Shown here: piece by piece, positions 37,447 to 48,949 of the stretch
Layout: the number at the start of each line of letters is the position of its first letter
Position numbering within the stretch: the first letter of the stretch is position 1
Source: Lobosporangium transversale
Lineage: Eukaryota > Mortierellomycota > Mortierellomycetes > Mortierellales > Mortierellaceae
Assembly: GCF_002105155.1 (NCBI RefSeq)
Contig: NW_019028987.1
Span: forward strand, 798,501 to 862,500
DNA: 64,000 nt
Direction: 5' to 3'
Program-made: the position numbers and the translations under genes
The notes under the pieces: model-generated
Seen by the model: only the letters and a program-made list of their open reading frames with translations
Told to the model about the DNA's origin: nothing
The model's database searches: none

Positions 37447-39304
37447 CTCTGATTTCGACAACTACGAGTCCGAAGATGATAACTATGGTATGTGGCCGGG
37501 AAAATTCTAGACTCAGATCAAATACAGGGGCAGGCCGAACTTTTATTATTTTACTAACCAATAACATGATATGTGGTTATATCCTTGTAGATATGGAGTA
37601 TGAGCAAGCTGAGGACCTTGACTTTGCGGATACGATTAGTGAAAAGCAGCAAAAAAAGGCATATGAGGTTGACTTTACGGTGCTGCCTCTGTCAGAGATT
37701 GTTGCCACACAGTCAAACTCATCGAATCAAGTAGCAGGCATCCTCGGGGTCACACAAGATCAGGCAGCTGCACTCCTGAGGACCTTCAAGTGGAACAAAG
37801 AGCGTCTCATTGAGCGATATATGGAAACACCTGAAGAGATTTTAGAACAAGCTGGCTTAGACTTGAGTGATAACCACACATCAATTCAAAAGCGTCCAAA
37901 GGGATTTGTCTGTACAATCTGCTTTGATGACGATGACAATGGTTCTGCGGTTGGACTCAAATGTGGCCACTTCTTTTGTCAACCCTGCTATGAGCAGTAT
38001 CTGACACAAAAGGTTGCAGAAGAGGGTGAATGCCGAAGAATTTTGTGCCCAGAATCAGGTTGCAGTGTTGTTGTAGACGAACCGACGATCCTTAAAGTGA
38101 TTGAGGAACCAATTGTAAAGAAGTAAGTCAATCATTTATAGTCTATTATTTGGTGATGATTTTTTCCTTTTGTGTTGCTCTTAACTAATTTTTTTTTTTT
38201 TTTTTTTTTTAAAAAAAATGACTAGATATCGAAAGCTTCAGGACAAAGCATATGTGGCTGATGTGGATACTCTACGGTGGTGCCCTGCACCGAATTGCGA
38301 GAATGCGGTCGAGTGTCGTCTTTCTCATTCATCCTTCTCGATTATTGTACCGACTGTTGCATGCGCATGCGGAAGCAAGTTCTGTTTTGGATGTGGTCTG
38401 GGCGATCATCAGCCAGCCCAATGCTCCTTGGTTAAGCTTTGGCTTAAAAAGTGCGCTGACGACTCTGAGACAGCCAATTGGATATCTGCTAATACAAAAG
38501 AGTGTAGCAAATGCCAATCGACAATTGAGAAGAATGGAGGTTGCAACCACATGACGTGCCGTAAATGTAAATACGAATTCTGCTGGGTATGCATGGGCCC
38601 TTGGACCGAGCACGGGACAAATTGGTATAATTGTAATCGATTTGACGAATCTAGCAGTACTGATGCTCGCGATCAGCAAGCAAAGTCTCGTGCCTCTCTC
38701 GAAAGATATCTTCATGTATGTATTATTTTTATTATTTTTATTTTTATTTCTTTATTTTTTATTTTTTTTTTCAGTGCACTGTGCACTGTGCACTGTGCCT
38801 CCTCTTGTGATGTGTCTGTGTAACTAATATTTCTATTTTTAAATAATGTTATTTTGGTGATAGTATTATAATCGTTTTGCGAATCATGAGCAATCCGCAA
38901 AATTGGACCGAGATTTGTACACGAAAACAGAGAAAAAAATGGAGGAGATGCAGCGGACGAGCGACTTATCATGGATTGAAGTTCAATTCCTCAAGAAAGC
39001 GGTGGATGTGCTTACAACGTGCCGCACGACGCTTCAGTGGACGTATGCATTTGCATTCTATCTTGCCAAGAATAATATGACAGAATTGTTTGAAGATAAC
39101 CAGCGTGATCTTGAGGTGGCTGTAGAAGCACTGAGTGAATTGCTGGAGAAGCCAATTGAGAAGGAAAAGATTGCAGAGTTGAGACAACAAGTTCTTGACA
39201 AGACGGTGTATGTTGGAATCCGCCGTGAAGTCGTCCTGGAGGATACAGCTAAAGGTCTTGCAGAGGGACGATGGGAATTCCGAGTTGAACCTGAAAAATT
39301 GTAA
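37278..39304 (+). CDS. RING-between-RING E3 ubiquitin ligase, ariadne type
   Basis: Five exons (37278-37314, 37446-37487, 37591-38122, 38226-38715, 38864-39304) give 513 residues. An acidic N-terminus precedes a UBA-like region (VAGILGVTQDQAAALLRTFKW). RING1 starts CTICFDDDDNG and has LKCGHFFCQPCYEQYL. The IBR has CACGSKFCFGCG and DHQPAQC. RING2 (Rcat) has CSKCQSTIEKNGGCNHMTC, whose NGGCNHM contains the catalytic cysteine, then CKYEFCWVCMG. The C-terminal ariadne domain (SLERYLHYYNRFANHEQS, TLQWTYAFAFYL) normally autoinhibits and responds to neddylated cullins. The SCF-type F-box gene in the window is a thematic neighbour only. Two very short first exons are supported by phase. Confidence 0.92.
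37412..37444 (+). repeat. A33 homopolymer before an acceptor
   Basis: A T10 run then about 33 A directly abutting the AG acceptor of exon 2 of the ariadne gene. An A tract in the place of a polypyrimidine tract is unusual. Confidence 0.8.
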
Positions 39305-39501
39305 AATTTGAAAGTAGTTTGTCATCCATTAATTATTTTTTTTTTAATAATAAAAACAAAAAAAAAAAAAAAAAAAAAAAAGATAAAAGACGCGTGGTGT
39401 CTAATACAAGATCTACATATTCACATTGTGGAGAATTAATCTGCATACGCTACACTTTATTCTCAATAGAGGACACAGATAGTCTCGAGGGGATGATAAT
39501 C

Positions 39502-39540
<39 letters not shown>

Positions 39541-39590
39541 AAAAAAAAAATGTATATACAAGTGAAATAAAGAGAGAGAAAAAGAAAGAG

Positions 39591-39658
<68 letters not shown>

Positions 39659-39664
39659 GGTTCT
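39305..39664. other. Convergent 3' region with homopolymers and (GA)n
   Basis: 360 bp between two converging genes. It holds an A run at about 39358-39380, a T31 run at about 39506-39536 and the (GA)n tract listed separately. No gene. Confidence 0.6.
39571..39658 (+). repeat. (GA)n / (GAAA)n microsatellite
   Basis: About 88 bp of AG-rich simple repeat, with a pure (GA)n core of about 50 bp at 39604-39652, a few bases from the stop codon of the minus-strand gene. Confidence 0.9.
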
Positions 39665-40155
39665 TTAGACATGGTCCCAAGTGGCATCTTCATCATCATC
39701 GTCGTCATCATCATTATCGGTTAGGATCGCACGGGCCTTGGAAGAATTGGTAATGTGTGTCCATCCAGAACGTGCCGGTTTAGACTTTGATCGATGACGG
39801 GTTGAATGAAGCTTATCAGGAACGGGAGAGAGATTGGAACTAGCCTGTGGCTGTGGGGAGGGCGCAGTTGAGGACAAGATGGTTGATTCTGTCGCTGAAG
39901 AAAAAGAAGATGAAGGAGAGGTATGTAGCTTGGGACGGGATGGTCTTTTGCTCCTATAGGTCAATTCTTGATCCAGAGAGCCCAGACGTGGTGGTCCCTT
40001 GGACCGGATGTGGATGATTTGGGTCTGAGGGTCTTGGTCTGCTCCAACAGCAGAGATCAATGCATGGGCGATCCAAACCGCGATCCCTACATGAAATAAA
40101 TAGAAAAGCAAAAAAAAAAAAAAAAAAAAAAAACTAAATAAACGTCTAATTATCC

Positions 40156-40186
<31 letters not shown>

Positions 40187-40989
40187 GGGTGCCTACCTCC
40201 TATGACAATTCCAATCAAGGCAGCAATTGTGAAAAATGAATACAGAGGCAAGAATGCATTCCAGATGTCACGAGTGACGGTGAAGGGAGTCTCTACTATG
40301 TCAACGGTGATGCGTACTGGTTTTGCAACTACAAAGGCGACGGATCGATAAGCTTTTTTAATTAGCCAGAGCTTCACATCGAAGCCCTTCTTTGCAAGCT
40401 GGAGAACAAGAGGCATGATTGTGAGACCCTGGACTGGAGAATAGACCATCTGAGCATGGTCCTGTTCTTGCCTTTGCGCTTGCCAACTCTCCGTTGCCTT
40501 TGTTTGAGAAGATGAAGAAGGAGAGAAAGAGAGAGGGGGTGTTGGATGGATAGGTAAGGGATCATCGGGGTTGAATTTGTCATTGTTATTCCCTAAATGG
40601 GTTGTTGGAAAGAGGGCTGCAGACTGAGAGTCGACCTTGGTGACTACACCCACGCGTTTATCCTGAGGATGAATTACGGCCACTAAGCCTTTGCGTGAGC
40701 TCTGAGTCTGTTGAGGACGTGAAGAAGGTTCCTGAGGTTGTTGAGCCGAGAAGATGGTTGGTGCAGAAGAAGTGAGGAACGTGACAAACGTTACAATAGC
40801 GATTAAGAGGAAGAGTTTGTTACAACAAGAAGGCTCCGTCCCTAGGTCTAGTTCCTGGTGTTGTTGTTGGCGCTGTTGTTGCGGTTGATGAGGTAGTAGC
40901 TCAGAGTCGGGCTCCAAGTGGGTTTGGCTAGGGTGTCGGATATGGGAGCCTCTACGCCTGGTTAGACCGTGTGTTGTTGCGGAAGACAT
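39665..40989 (-). CDS. Unrecognised membrane protein
   Basis: Two exons (40989-40197 and 40086-39665) give 404 residues. I do not recognise the family. A basic, Gln/His-rich N-terminus (about 50 residues) precedes a hydrophobic helix (LFLLIAIVTFVTFLTSS). A long Ser/Pro-rich segment follows, then a conserved-looking block from GLTIMPLVLQLAKKGFDVKL through FVVAKPVRITVDIVETPFTV to a second helix (FFTIAALIGIVIGGGIAVW). The tail is Ser-rich and ends in a run of eight Asp plus EDATWDHV. Two-helix topology with both ends cytosolic is likely. Confidence 0.7.
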
Positions 40990-41852
40990 GATGAAAAGGT
41001 AATATCTTTGTATCTGAGTAGAAACTCTGTCCGCTTGCTCGATAGTTCAGTTGTTAATGAATAAAAGATTGCAGATAAAAAAGAATAAAAGAATGAAGAT
41101 GGACAGAATCGAGACGGATTGAGACAATGAGTCTGTCCGGGTGTTGTAAAAATGAGAAAAACGAGCATGAGGAAGCAAGCAAGGCAAAGGACACGAGACA
41201 AAAGGACAGGTTTGTGACTTTGCTTTTTTTTTTTTGTCCGAGTAGAGTTTCCCTTGAAAGAAAGATTCGCCTGGACAGGCTTTTACCATTTAGAAAAATA
41301 AAAAAAAAAAATAATTAATCAAACATTTTTCACACACTCTCACACACACTCGCACAAGCTCACACGCCTCCAATGCGGCCAAAGGGCAAACATGGCAAAA
41401 ATTGTTGAGATCAAAAGACCTTGCACATTCAATGTTAATACTGTTAATACTCGTTAATATGTCTCCACACTTTAATCCTCTCCACCTCATCCTCATCCCT
41501 TTCCTTTCTCCTCCTTTCCCTCCATCCTCCTTCTCTTCTTCTTCCTCTCTTTCCCCTTCGTCTTCTTCTTTATCTTCCCAACCATCTCTTTCTTCTACCC
41601 CGTTTTACTTTTTTTTAATTTTTAAAACATCCTCAAGAAACGCACGCGCTTCATTGATTACGTTGATCAATCTTTTTTATTTAAACCTGTTTCTTGTTCT
41701 TTTCTTCTTACCCTTTCTTACTCTGGCAACACATTCCCTCTTCCTGAAAGGGAATTCGCATTCTTTTTTTTTTTTTTTTTTTTTCAAATTCCATTTCTTT
41801 TTTTCATTCCATTCCATTCATATTAATAAAAAAAAAATACAAAAGATATACC
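40990..41852. promoter_or_regulatory. Divergent intergenic region, 863 bp
   Basis: Upstream DNA shared by the membrane-protein gene and the LARP7-like gene. The half next to the latter is strongly pyrimidine-rich (CTCCTTTCCCTCC-type, 41480-41600) with a T run at about 41765-41784. There is a short (CACACT)n-like stretch near 41331-41360. No gene. Confidence 0.45.
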
Positions 41853-42480
41853 ATGCCTGACATACCTTCTGGACGCCAACGTCTCAAACTCTGTGCACGG
41901 CTTATCCAGCATCATCTCTCGGACTTGCAGCTCATCTTTGACAAGGACCTGGCTACGACCGTTGGACCGGACGGAACTCAGTGTAGGCTTAAACCCCCCT
42001 TCCTTCTCTCCACTGCATGCATGCATTAACATCTATAATACTTTTTTTTTTTTTGATTTGTTGTCATATCAATGCTCACATCAACTTGGATCTTTTTTTT
42101 TTTTTTGTCTTCTTTTCATTTAAAAAAAAAAAAAAAAAAAAAAAAAACTCAATACCATCAACATCCATCACACAAAATTACAAACAAACAAAACAAATAA
42201 ACAAACAAACAAATGAACATCTGTATCAGACGTTGACTTTGACTATCTTCAAGGCGCCATTCCAGCACTCACAGACCTGTCACCAGCTCAATTGCGACGT
42301 GCCATCAAGTACGATGCCAAAGGCGTGCTCGAGGTCAGTGTCTATGTCGAATGATGATAATAAATTGTGAATTGTGGGGAAGGAGGAATGTAGGGGAAGG
42401 ATCTACATCTTGCATCTTTCTCCTATATAAATCTAAAGATTAAGTCCAGGCACATCATTACTGTCATCATCATCTATTTT

Positions 42481-42515
<35 letters not shown>

Positions 42516-43196
42516 TTCTCTTCATTTCTTCCTCCCTCTTTATTCTTTTGTTCTTTTCCTTTCATCTTTGATATTTTTAAAGTTTCTGACAACCCTTTTT
42601 TGGTTCATCATGTTTAGCTGCACCCGGAATTGGACATGGTCCGCAGATGTCGCCCCTTTTCAGAAGACGAAGCAGTAGATCGGATGTTGTTTGTGGATGA
42701 TATCGATATTGGAGGATTTGAGAGCGATCCAACAGAAGTCTTTGAACAACTGCTCCTTCCATATCCAAATATGACTTCCGACTCGCCGACAGATGAAGAT
42801 ACCAACAACAGTAATAATAATAACAATGACAATAATGAAGGTGATAGACAAGAACAGGATGGCGAATCAACGTTGGATCAGCAACAACGGCTTAACCATC
42901 AAACCATTATTCGGCCATATGGTTACAAACCAACACGGTTCTTCCAGGGCTTCTGCTATGTTGAGTTTGCAACCAAAGAGCTTAGCTCGGAAATGTCTAG
43001 TAAGATTCTTGCTCGTAACAACTCTGTCCGCGTCATGCCCATGTAAGCAATCAATTATCACATCCAAAAAAATTCTTTGCCCTGTCCTTCCTTTGATGAT
43101 CAAAACCTTAACGCAATAAGCTTATTTCTTTCTTGGATTAGGAAACAATGGCGTAAACTAGAAAACGAATATTTGAGCCTCAGGAGAAAGGCTTGA
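41853..43196 (+). CDS. Short La-related protein, LARP7/Pof8-like (La motif + RRM1)
   Basis: Four exons (41853-41982, 42230-42333, 42618-43042, 43142-43196) give 237 residues. Residues ~8-85 fit a La motif (LKLCARLIQHHLSDLQLIFD, YVDFDYLQGAIPALT, LRRAIKYDAKGVLELHPE). An RRM follows, with RNP2-like MLFVDDIDI and RNP1-like GFCYVEFAT, interrupted by an Asn/Asp/Gln-rich insert. The end (VRVMPMKQWRKLENEYLSLR) resembles the segment after RRM1 in LARP7 proteins, which stabilise 7SK, telomerase or U6 RNAs. The C-terminal xRRM of that family is missing: the frame stops at 43194-43196 exactly where a GAAA microsatellite begins. The family assignment is moderate. Confidence 0.68.
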
Positions 43197-43203
43197 AGAA
43201 AAA

Positions 43204-43271
<68 letters not shown>

Positions 43272-43290
43272 AAAAAAGAAAGAAAAAAAA
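43197..43290 (+). repeat. (GAAA)n microsatellite at the LARP7-like stop codon
   Basis: About 94 bp of AAAG units beginning directly after the TGA of the upstream gene. Its expansion may have changed the end of that reading frame. Confidence 0.92.
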
Positions 43291-43600
43291 AAAAAGAAAA
43301 CTCTCAATCAAGCGACTTTTTCCTTTCACGGCATGCGATGAAACACCCATCTTGCATATCTTTGTATTCAGTAAACCCATCTATTTTATTTAAAACCTCG
43401 ATTGAAATGATTTCATGACTGATCAGTGGTTTTGAATATGGATTTGCCACCAGGCACATGCAACATGAGACGAGGTGTATTATGCGAAAGCAAAAGGCTT
43501 TCGTCTACTGCGTGAAGTAACAAAGCAATAAAGCAATAGTAATAAACCTGACCATTTCCAACACACCTTAATTTCCATGTCATATCTCGGCGTTCCTGAA

Positions 43601-43634
<34 letters not shown>

Positions 43635-43818
43635 CAGTTTAACAAAGAGTGGCTCAAAAAAACAAACGTTTCCATATTTATACTACCCAAACGGCCGATC
43701 TTGCTCCTCATTATAGTTCATTCCTTTAAAAATTGTCTCCATTCACTTGGTCACCCTCATAATCTTCTCCATTCCTTTTCCTCCTTGGGTTACTCCTGTC
43801 CCCCCAAAAAGAAGAGCA
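43291..43818. other. Intergenic, LARP7-like to second GNAT
   Basis: About 530 bp including a T run at about 43606-43634 and pyrimidine-rich sequence before the next ATG. No gene was recognised. Confidence 0.4.
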
Positions 43819-44496
43819 ATGACTATCAGCACAGCCCGATCCTTTCCTCGCGAGTCTGCCCTTTGCATGGGACCATATACAATTGCAAAAGATCCACCTC
43901 TTTACCTCTCTGCAGTCGAGTTCTCAGATATGCCAGAGATGGTCCGAATTCTCAATCTCAACCGGGATGTATACAACGGTTCTGCACTTTTTCAGTATCC
44001 ATATCTCGAGTCCCATGCTCGAGAACGGATCCAGCTTGCCTATGACCATATTGCCGCTACTGGGATCAACACTCATTGGGCCATGCGTTTGTCGCCCTCT
44101 GGTCCTTTGATTGGGTGGGCCCATCTGCACTTCGAACATTACGATGATAAGCACCCTCAACCGGTACATCCTACCACTGGAAAGCCATTGAAGGTAGCTG
44201 ATATTGGATACTGGTTAAGCCCTGAGCACACGGGGAAGGGATATGCAGCGAAGGTGGGCAAGTTTTTGGTCCAAGAGATTGCACAGAAGGAAATGGACTG
44301 TGACATCGTAAGAGCTGTGTCCTATGTTGAGAACCTTCCCTCAAGAAAGGTCGCTGAAAAGGCTGGGATGACAATTGAATTAGAGAAAAAGTCGATTCTG
44401 ATTCCGAAGCTTGGAGTGTTCAGAGATGTATGCTGCTATGCGTCTCATAGAGACGAAGCCACAAGAGGGATCATTAAAGAGAACTATGACTACTAA
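43819..44496 (+). CDS. RimJ/RimL-type GNAT acetyltransferase
   Basis: A single-exon gene of 225 residues from the first ATG of the frame. GNAT features: an N-terminal strand-helix with FSDMPEMVRILNLNRDVYNG, ADIGYWLSPEHTGKGYAAKV, in which HTGKGYA is the acetyl-CoA-binding loop, and the C-terminal VSYVENLPSRKVAEKAGM, the NxxSxxxxEKxGM motif of the RimJ/RimL group. The target is unknown. It is one of the few intronless genes here besides the histones. Confidence 0.85.
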   Translation: MTISTARSFPRESALCMGPYTIAKDPPLYLSAVEFSDMPEMVRILNLNRDVYNGSALFQYPYLESHARERIQLAYDHIAATGINTHWAMRLSPSGPLIGWAHLHFEHYDDKHPQPVHPTTGKPLKVADIGYWLSPEHTGKGYAAKVGKFLVQEIAQKEMDCDIVRAVSYVENLPSRKVAEKAGMTIELEKKSILIPKLGVFRDVCCYASHRDEATRGIIKENYDY

Positions 44497-44967
44497 AAGC
44501 AAATAAAATGCAATGTCTATGCATTACAACCTCACAAAACTTTGGACACAAGACAAATATCAGAGCTTGCCTGGCAGGCACACAGAGGATTCTTCATATT
44601 GGTTATCTCCACCATCTAACTTGATCAAAGGGACACTGTCGATCCAGAGTCCTGAGGCAAAGCAGTCATACCAACGTGGTGGAGAAAAGTTGGGTCATTA
44701 TTTCATGTTCCTATACTATTTAAAGCAAAAAAAAAAAAAAAAAAAAAAAAGCCTAGCGATTGCTTGGTTTCCTTTGATTGCTGTGAATAAACTATCATAC
44801 ATACTATGAACGGATAAACCGCGGCATTTAGCCACGCGTCGTGTATGGAGTCCAATTAATTCTGCAGTTTTTGTGACTGTGACGATCCATGTCTCCATCG
44901 AGTTTCTTTTAAAAAACACACAGACCTTATTCTTTTGACAATAACTTTCATCAGTCTAATCAATGCA
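44497..44967. other. Intergenic, GNAT to CLASRP-like gene
   Basis: 471 bp with an A run at about 44727-44750. Unique-looking otherwise; no gene. Confidence 0.4.
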
Positions 44968-45145
44968 ATGTGGAAAGCGTATGCACAGCAAACCAACATG
45001 CAAAAAAAAAAAAATAAAATAAAATAAAAGAGAAAATGAATCAATGGCGTCTTCGTTACCAACCTCTGTTTTCGGGATTCGCAAACCAATGGATTGAATA
45101 ACTTTTTTTTTTTTTTTTTTTTTTTTATCTCTTTATTCTTTCCTC

Positions 45146-45197
<52 letters not shown>

Positions 45198-48033
45198 GTG
45201 AATAAGGAAGAAAAGCGGGTTAAAGAGTTACTTGGCAACGCTAGACGTCGAGCCCAGAGAAGAAGGGCGTATTACGATTCCAAGGTAAAAAAAATCCCAA
45301 GTTGAATTGGCTAGTGGGGGGGTTGATTTAAATTTACATGAACGTTTATCCTAATACTTTTTACAACTGAATAGCTTGGTGACCCTATGCAGCTTCTGCG
45401 TGTCTCCGGAACTGCGGTTCAGCTTGGTAAAAAATAAAATAAAATAGAAAGCCTTTTTTTTTCTTTTCTTCATTTATTTGCAATGGGAGCTTACAGTTTA
45501 CATTTTTAACCTTTTTAACTCCTACAGTTACCAATCCTGAGATCTATACATTCAATGAGGACATGAAAAACTTGTAAGTGTTTAGGGATCGACCTTTAAA
45601 GTGTCTGTTACAAGTAGTAGTAGGCAGCAGTGGTTTAACCGAGATTGATGAAACTAAAACTATATTTTTTCTTCTTCTTTTATTTATCTTGTAATACTCG
45701 TATTAGAATGCCATGGGCGAGCGATCCATCTGTGAAAATTGATCGGTTTGATGGAAGGGCATTGCTGGATTTTATACCTACAGCAACACAAGCCATGATT
45801 GAATCTGGTCTGAAGCCAGACAAGGATGAAGATGGGATTGGAAATGAACTTCGATTCCAACGCTGGCATGATCTAGTTGATAAGATTCGTTTAGGAGGTA
45901 ATAAAGCAACAGTGATAATGGTAACAAAAAATAAAAATGTAGTGACATGGAAAGTCAGTTATATATATCAATAGTCAATAATTGGATTTTAACTCTTTAA
46001 TTTTTTTCTTTTAGTGTCTGAGGAACAATGTATTAGGAACAACGAGGAAGAGTGGAACGACCTTGTAGCTAGGCATCATGCATTGATTGGAAAAGTCTCT
46101 GAAAAGTATGTATATTCTTGAGCTAACGGTATATATCTCCGGATTCCGTTTAGTCTCACTCTACTAAAAACAAGGAGACTGCCGTTGCATCCTGGAAAAC
46201 TTGAATGAAATGTTAGGAAGCAAGAATCCAATGAAACACCTGCAGCCACTTCCAGCTTTGCATTTGATTATGGCACAGGAGCCAGTACAGGTGCAGGTAC
46301 AGGCACAAGCGCAGGCACAGATGCTGCTGTACAGAATGATAATGATATTGGAAAATTGGCCGATCGTGAGCTCACTACATTGGAGGAAGAAAATATACTG
46401 GACCATTTGGATGAATTGACAGCGCGTGAGCGAAACACTCTGGATGCCTTGGGTGCAGAATATCATATCCAAGACTATTACAGATTACTACGAGTTGCCA
46501 AGCAGGAAGAAGATGCTAGGGTTTTGCAACTCAAAGTCACAGCTGTGGTAACACCCCAGAGCTACTTTATAATGACTATGACTATACATTCTACAGATAC
46601 CAAAGATACTGAATAATTTTTTTTTTTTCTCTTATTTTAGAATCTAGAAAGGGTACTTGCTGGAAAGAAACCATTAAAAGCATCTGAAATTGAGGCAATG
46701 AGCAACGTGGGTGGTCAAGACAAGAGTAACAACTCATCAAACAGATCAAGACGTAGAAGACGTCGTGATCGCTCAATGTCACCATCATACCGTACTTATC
46801 GGCGCTCAAGCCCTTCATATGAGCCATTCCGAAGAAGGTTAATGATTTTACTTTTTTTTTTTTGAAAAAAAAAAAAAAAGAGTAATGTTGCGACTAATAT
46901 GACGGACGACTTTCGTACTTTTTTTTTTTTATTTTATTTTATTTTTTTAGCCCTTCTCGCTCAGATTCTGAATCACCAAAGTCTGAAAATGTAGAATTCA
47001 TTATGGAGTTTGAGGGCGGGAAAAGCGAAGGTGGAGGCGATTCACCTGGATATGGAATGGACTTGGAGAGCACATCGTCTTACAGGTCAAGGTTAACGCC
47101 ATCTAAGGAGACTGGTACAGCAAACCGCTCTCGTTTAGGCACCCTTGGCGTCAATTCAAGTACCTCTGGAGCATCTGTCTCTATTGCACCTACCAAGATG
47201 AGCCTTGCTGAAAAGCTTAAGCAAAGGATGCGACAAGGGTTGGATCAATCCAGTAAGTTCGTCTGTCTTTTTAGGAACATGATGGTCAAAGGAGGATGGC
47301 ATATTGCTTATTTATTATTTATTTATTTATTTTTGTTCTCTCTTTTTTTTTTTTTTTTTTTTTTTTTATTCCTTATTTCTTTGCAGTTCGTTCCAATGAG
47401 ATTAAACGTCAAGCCAAAGAGCGGGAGCAGGAATTGTCCCAAGCGCGCCAGAAAGGAGAAGGTGTAATTGCAGATCAGGACGGTATCTTATTACCACATT
47501 CATTGGATTATTCCAGGCATGATCATTCAATAGATCAAAGTAATAGTCTTAGCAAGAGTGAAAACAAGAGCAGGAGCAGGAGCAGGAGCAGGAGCAGCGG
47601 CAGGGACATGAACAAGAGTAAAGATAGAAGCAGGAGTAGAAGTAGAGGTAGAAAGAGGAGCCCAAGTCCTCCTGGCAAAGATAATGATCGTGCAACCACA
47701 CACCAGCGGTCGCGTCAAAACCGTAGCCGCTCCAGACAAAGAAGTAATCGTGACAAAAGCCGTAGTAGAGATCGTAAACAGCGACGTGGTCGTAGTAGGA
47801 GCTACAGTAGAGAGCGTAATGGAAGAAGTCAATACAAGCGTCGGAGGGTAAGCACGAGTCGAGATCGCCGTCCTCGTAGTCGGTCAAGAGATCGAGCCAG
47901 AAGGCGATCAAGAAGTTTCACGCGAGAACGGACCCGCTCCCGCTCTCGATCTCGCTCTCGCTCACCAATGAATGCAAGATCCAGATCCAGATCCAGATCC
48001 AGACAGAGATATGAAAGGCATCGGCGTAGATAA
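44968..48033 (+). CDS. CLASRP/SWAP2-type SR-rich splicing protein
   Basis: Ten exons (44968-44978, 45197-45284, 45375-45426, 45528-45573, 45707-45897, 46015-46105, 46217-46547, 46641-46837, 46951-47252, 47387-48033) give 651 residues. The first coding exon is only 11 nt (MWKA) and joins in phase 2 to AVNKEEKRVKELL. Diagnostic segments are ARRRAQRRRAYYDSKLGDP, MPWASDPSVKIDRFDGRALL, SEEQC, MSLAEKLKQRMRQGL, and a long C-terminal RS domain. This order matches metazoan CLASRP (CLK4-associating SR protein), a regulator of alternative splicing. Introns contain several long A/T runs; intron 1 is nearly all homopolymer near its 3' end. Confidence 0.87.
45144..45195 (+). repeat. T/A homopolymer pair in CLASRP-like intron 1
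   Basis: About 16 T (from 45146) followed by about 34 A that abuts the AG acceptor at 45195-45196; a further T run lies at 45103-45126. Confidence 0.8.
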
Positions 48034-48356
48034 TCTTATAAACGAATAAATAATATATGCTGCTGGTCATACTGAAGGATACAAACTCGATGTATTGGTT
48101 GATTGTGGAGCTACTGCGTCGTGCAAATCGGGTTCTAAAACTGTCCCGAATGTTTGAGTGTCTTTTAAGTCCGATAGCCATTTTTCGACAGACGACTAAA
48201 GATTAGATGCTTATAATGATCCTACGCGAATTTATATCAAGTCTGGTTAAGATTGAGGAGCCCCATACACCAGCTTCCAAAATCTCTCTTTTTTTTTTTT
48301 TTTTTGTTTTGGATTAGAACTTCGTACAACACAGAATTTATAAGACGTTCGGATAG

Positions 48357-48392
<36 letters not shown>

Positions 48393-48421
48393 CATCAAAA
48401 ATAAAAATCAACATATTGGAG
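48034..48421. other. Intergenic with possible retroelement protease remnant
   Basis: In one frame 48058-48125 reads GHTEGYKLDVLVDCGATASC, which resembles a retroelement aspartic protease active site (VLxDSGATA) with Cys in the second position. It has stop codons soon after. Two T runs follow (about 48289-48305 and 48361-48392). Confidence 0.35.
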
Positions 48422-48949
48422 ATGAGAGCACACAAACCTAGTACTGTTCAACAGGTCCTTGATCTTCTTGCACAAGACAAATCTATCCGTCAAGTGGCAA
48501 AAGAACTCAATCTTCCCAAGTCAACCGTTCACCAAATGTCCAAAAAACTTCCCCACATCCGTAAAAAGATCAAAGGAGGTCGACCAAGGAAGTTGTCACA
48601 TCAAAACGCTTCCTATTTACGACTTCTTTTCAAGAGAGGACATATTGACACGGTCACTGAGGCAGCAGAGTTGTTAAATAGTGGCCATAAAGACACAATC
48701 TCCACCGGCACAATTAGACGGGCCCTTCGTGATATCGGAATGATGGCCAAAAGGGTCAAGGACGAGCCACTGTTGAAAGCACGTCGCAAGGAAGCTCGAC
48801 TTGAGGCACATCAGCATCTTACTGAAGATGACAAGAGCCTCCTCCTTGGGTCCGCTGCAATAAAGATAAAAAGGTTTGGCTCAGAGGGCAATGGTTACAG
48901 ATGGGTGGATTCTAAGGAGGATCCAAAAGTTAAAGTAGAAGAGAACTGA
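48422..48949 (+). pseudogene. Degenerate Tc1/mariner-like transposase fragment
   Basis: An open frame of 175 residues from the ATG at 48422. Residues ~5-110 look like the paired helix-turn-helix of Tc1-type transposases (VLDLLAQDKSIRQVAKELNL, GRPRKLSHQN, ISTGTIRRALRDIG). After LKARRKEARLEAHQ the linker is shortened. The block that should hold the first catalytic Asp (WSDE in the family) reads GSAA, followed by the recognisable IKRFGSEGNGYRWV. The rest of the catalytic domain is missing. So it is an inactive fragment, or just possibly a DNA-binding derivative. No terminal repeats were found around it. Confidence 0.65.

Noticed and set aside
38770-38812. GCACTGTGCACTGTGCACTGTGCC triplet repeat in the ariadne intron
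   Set aside because: Three short tandem units in an intron; too small to support a function.
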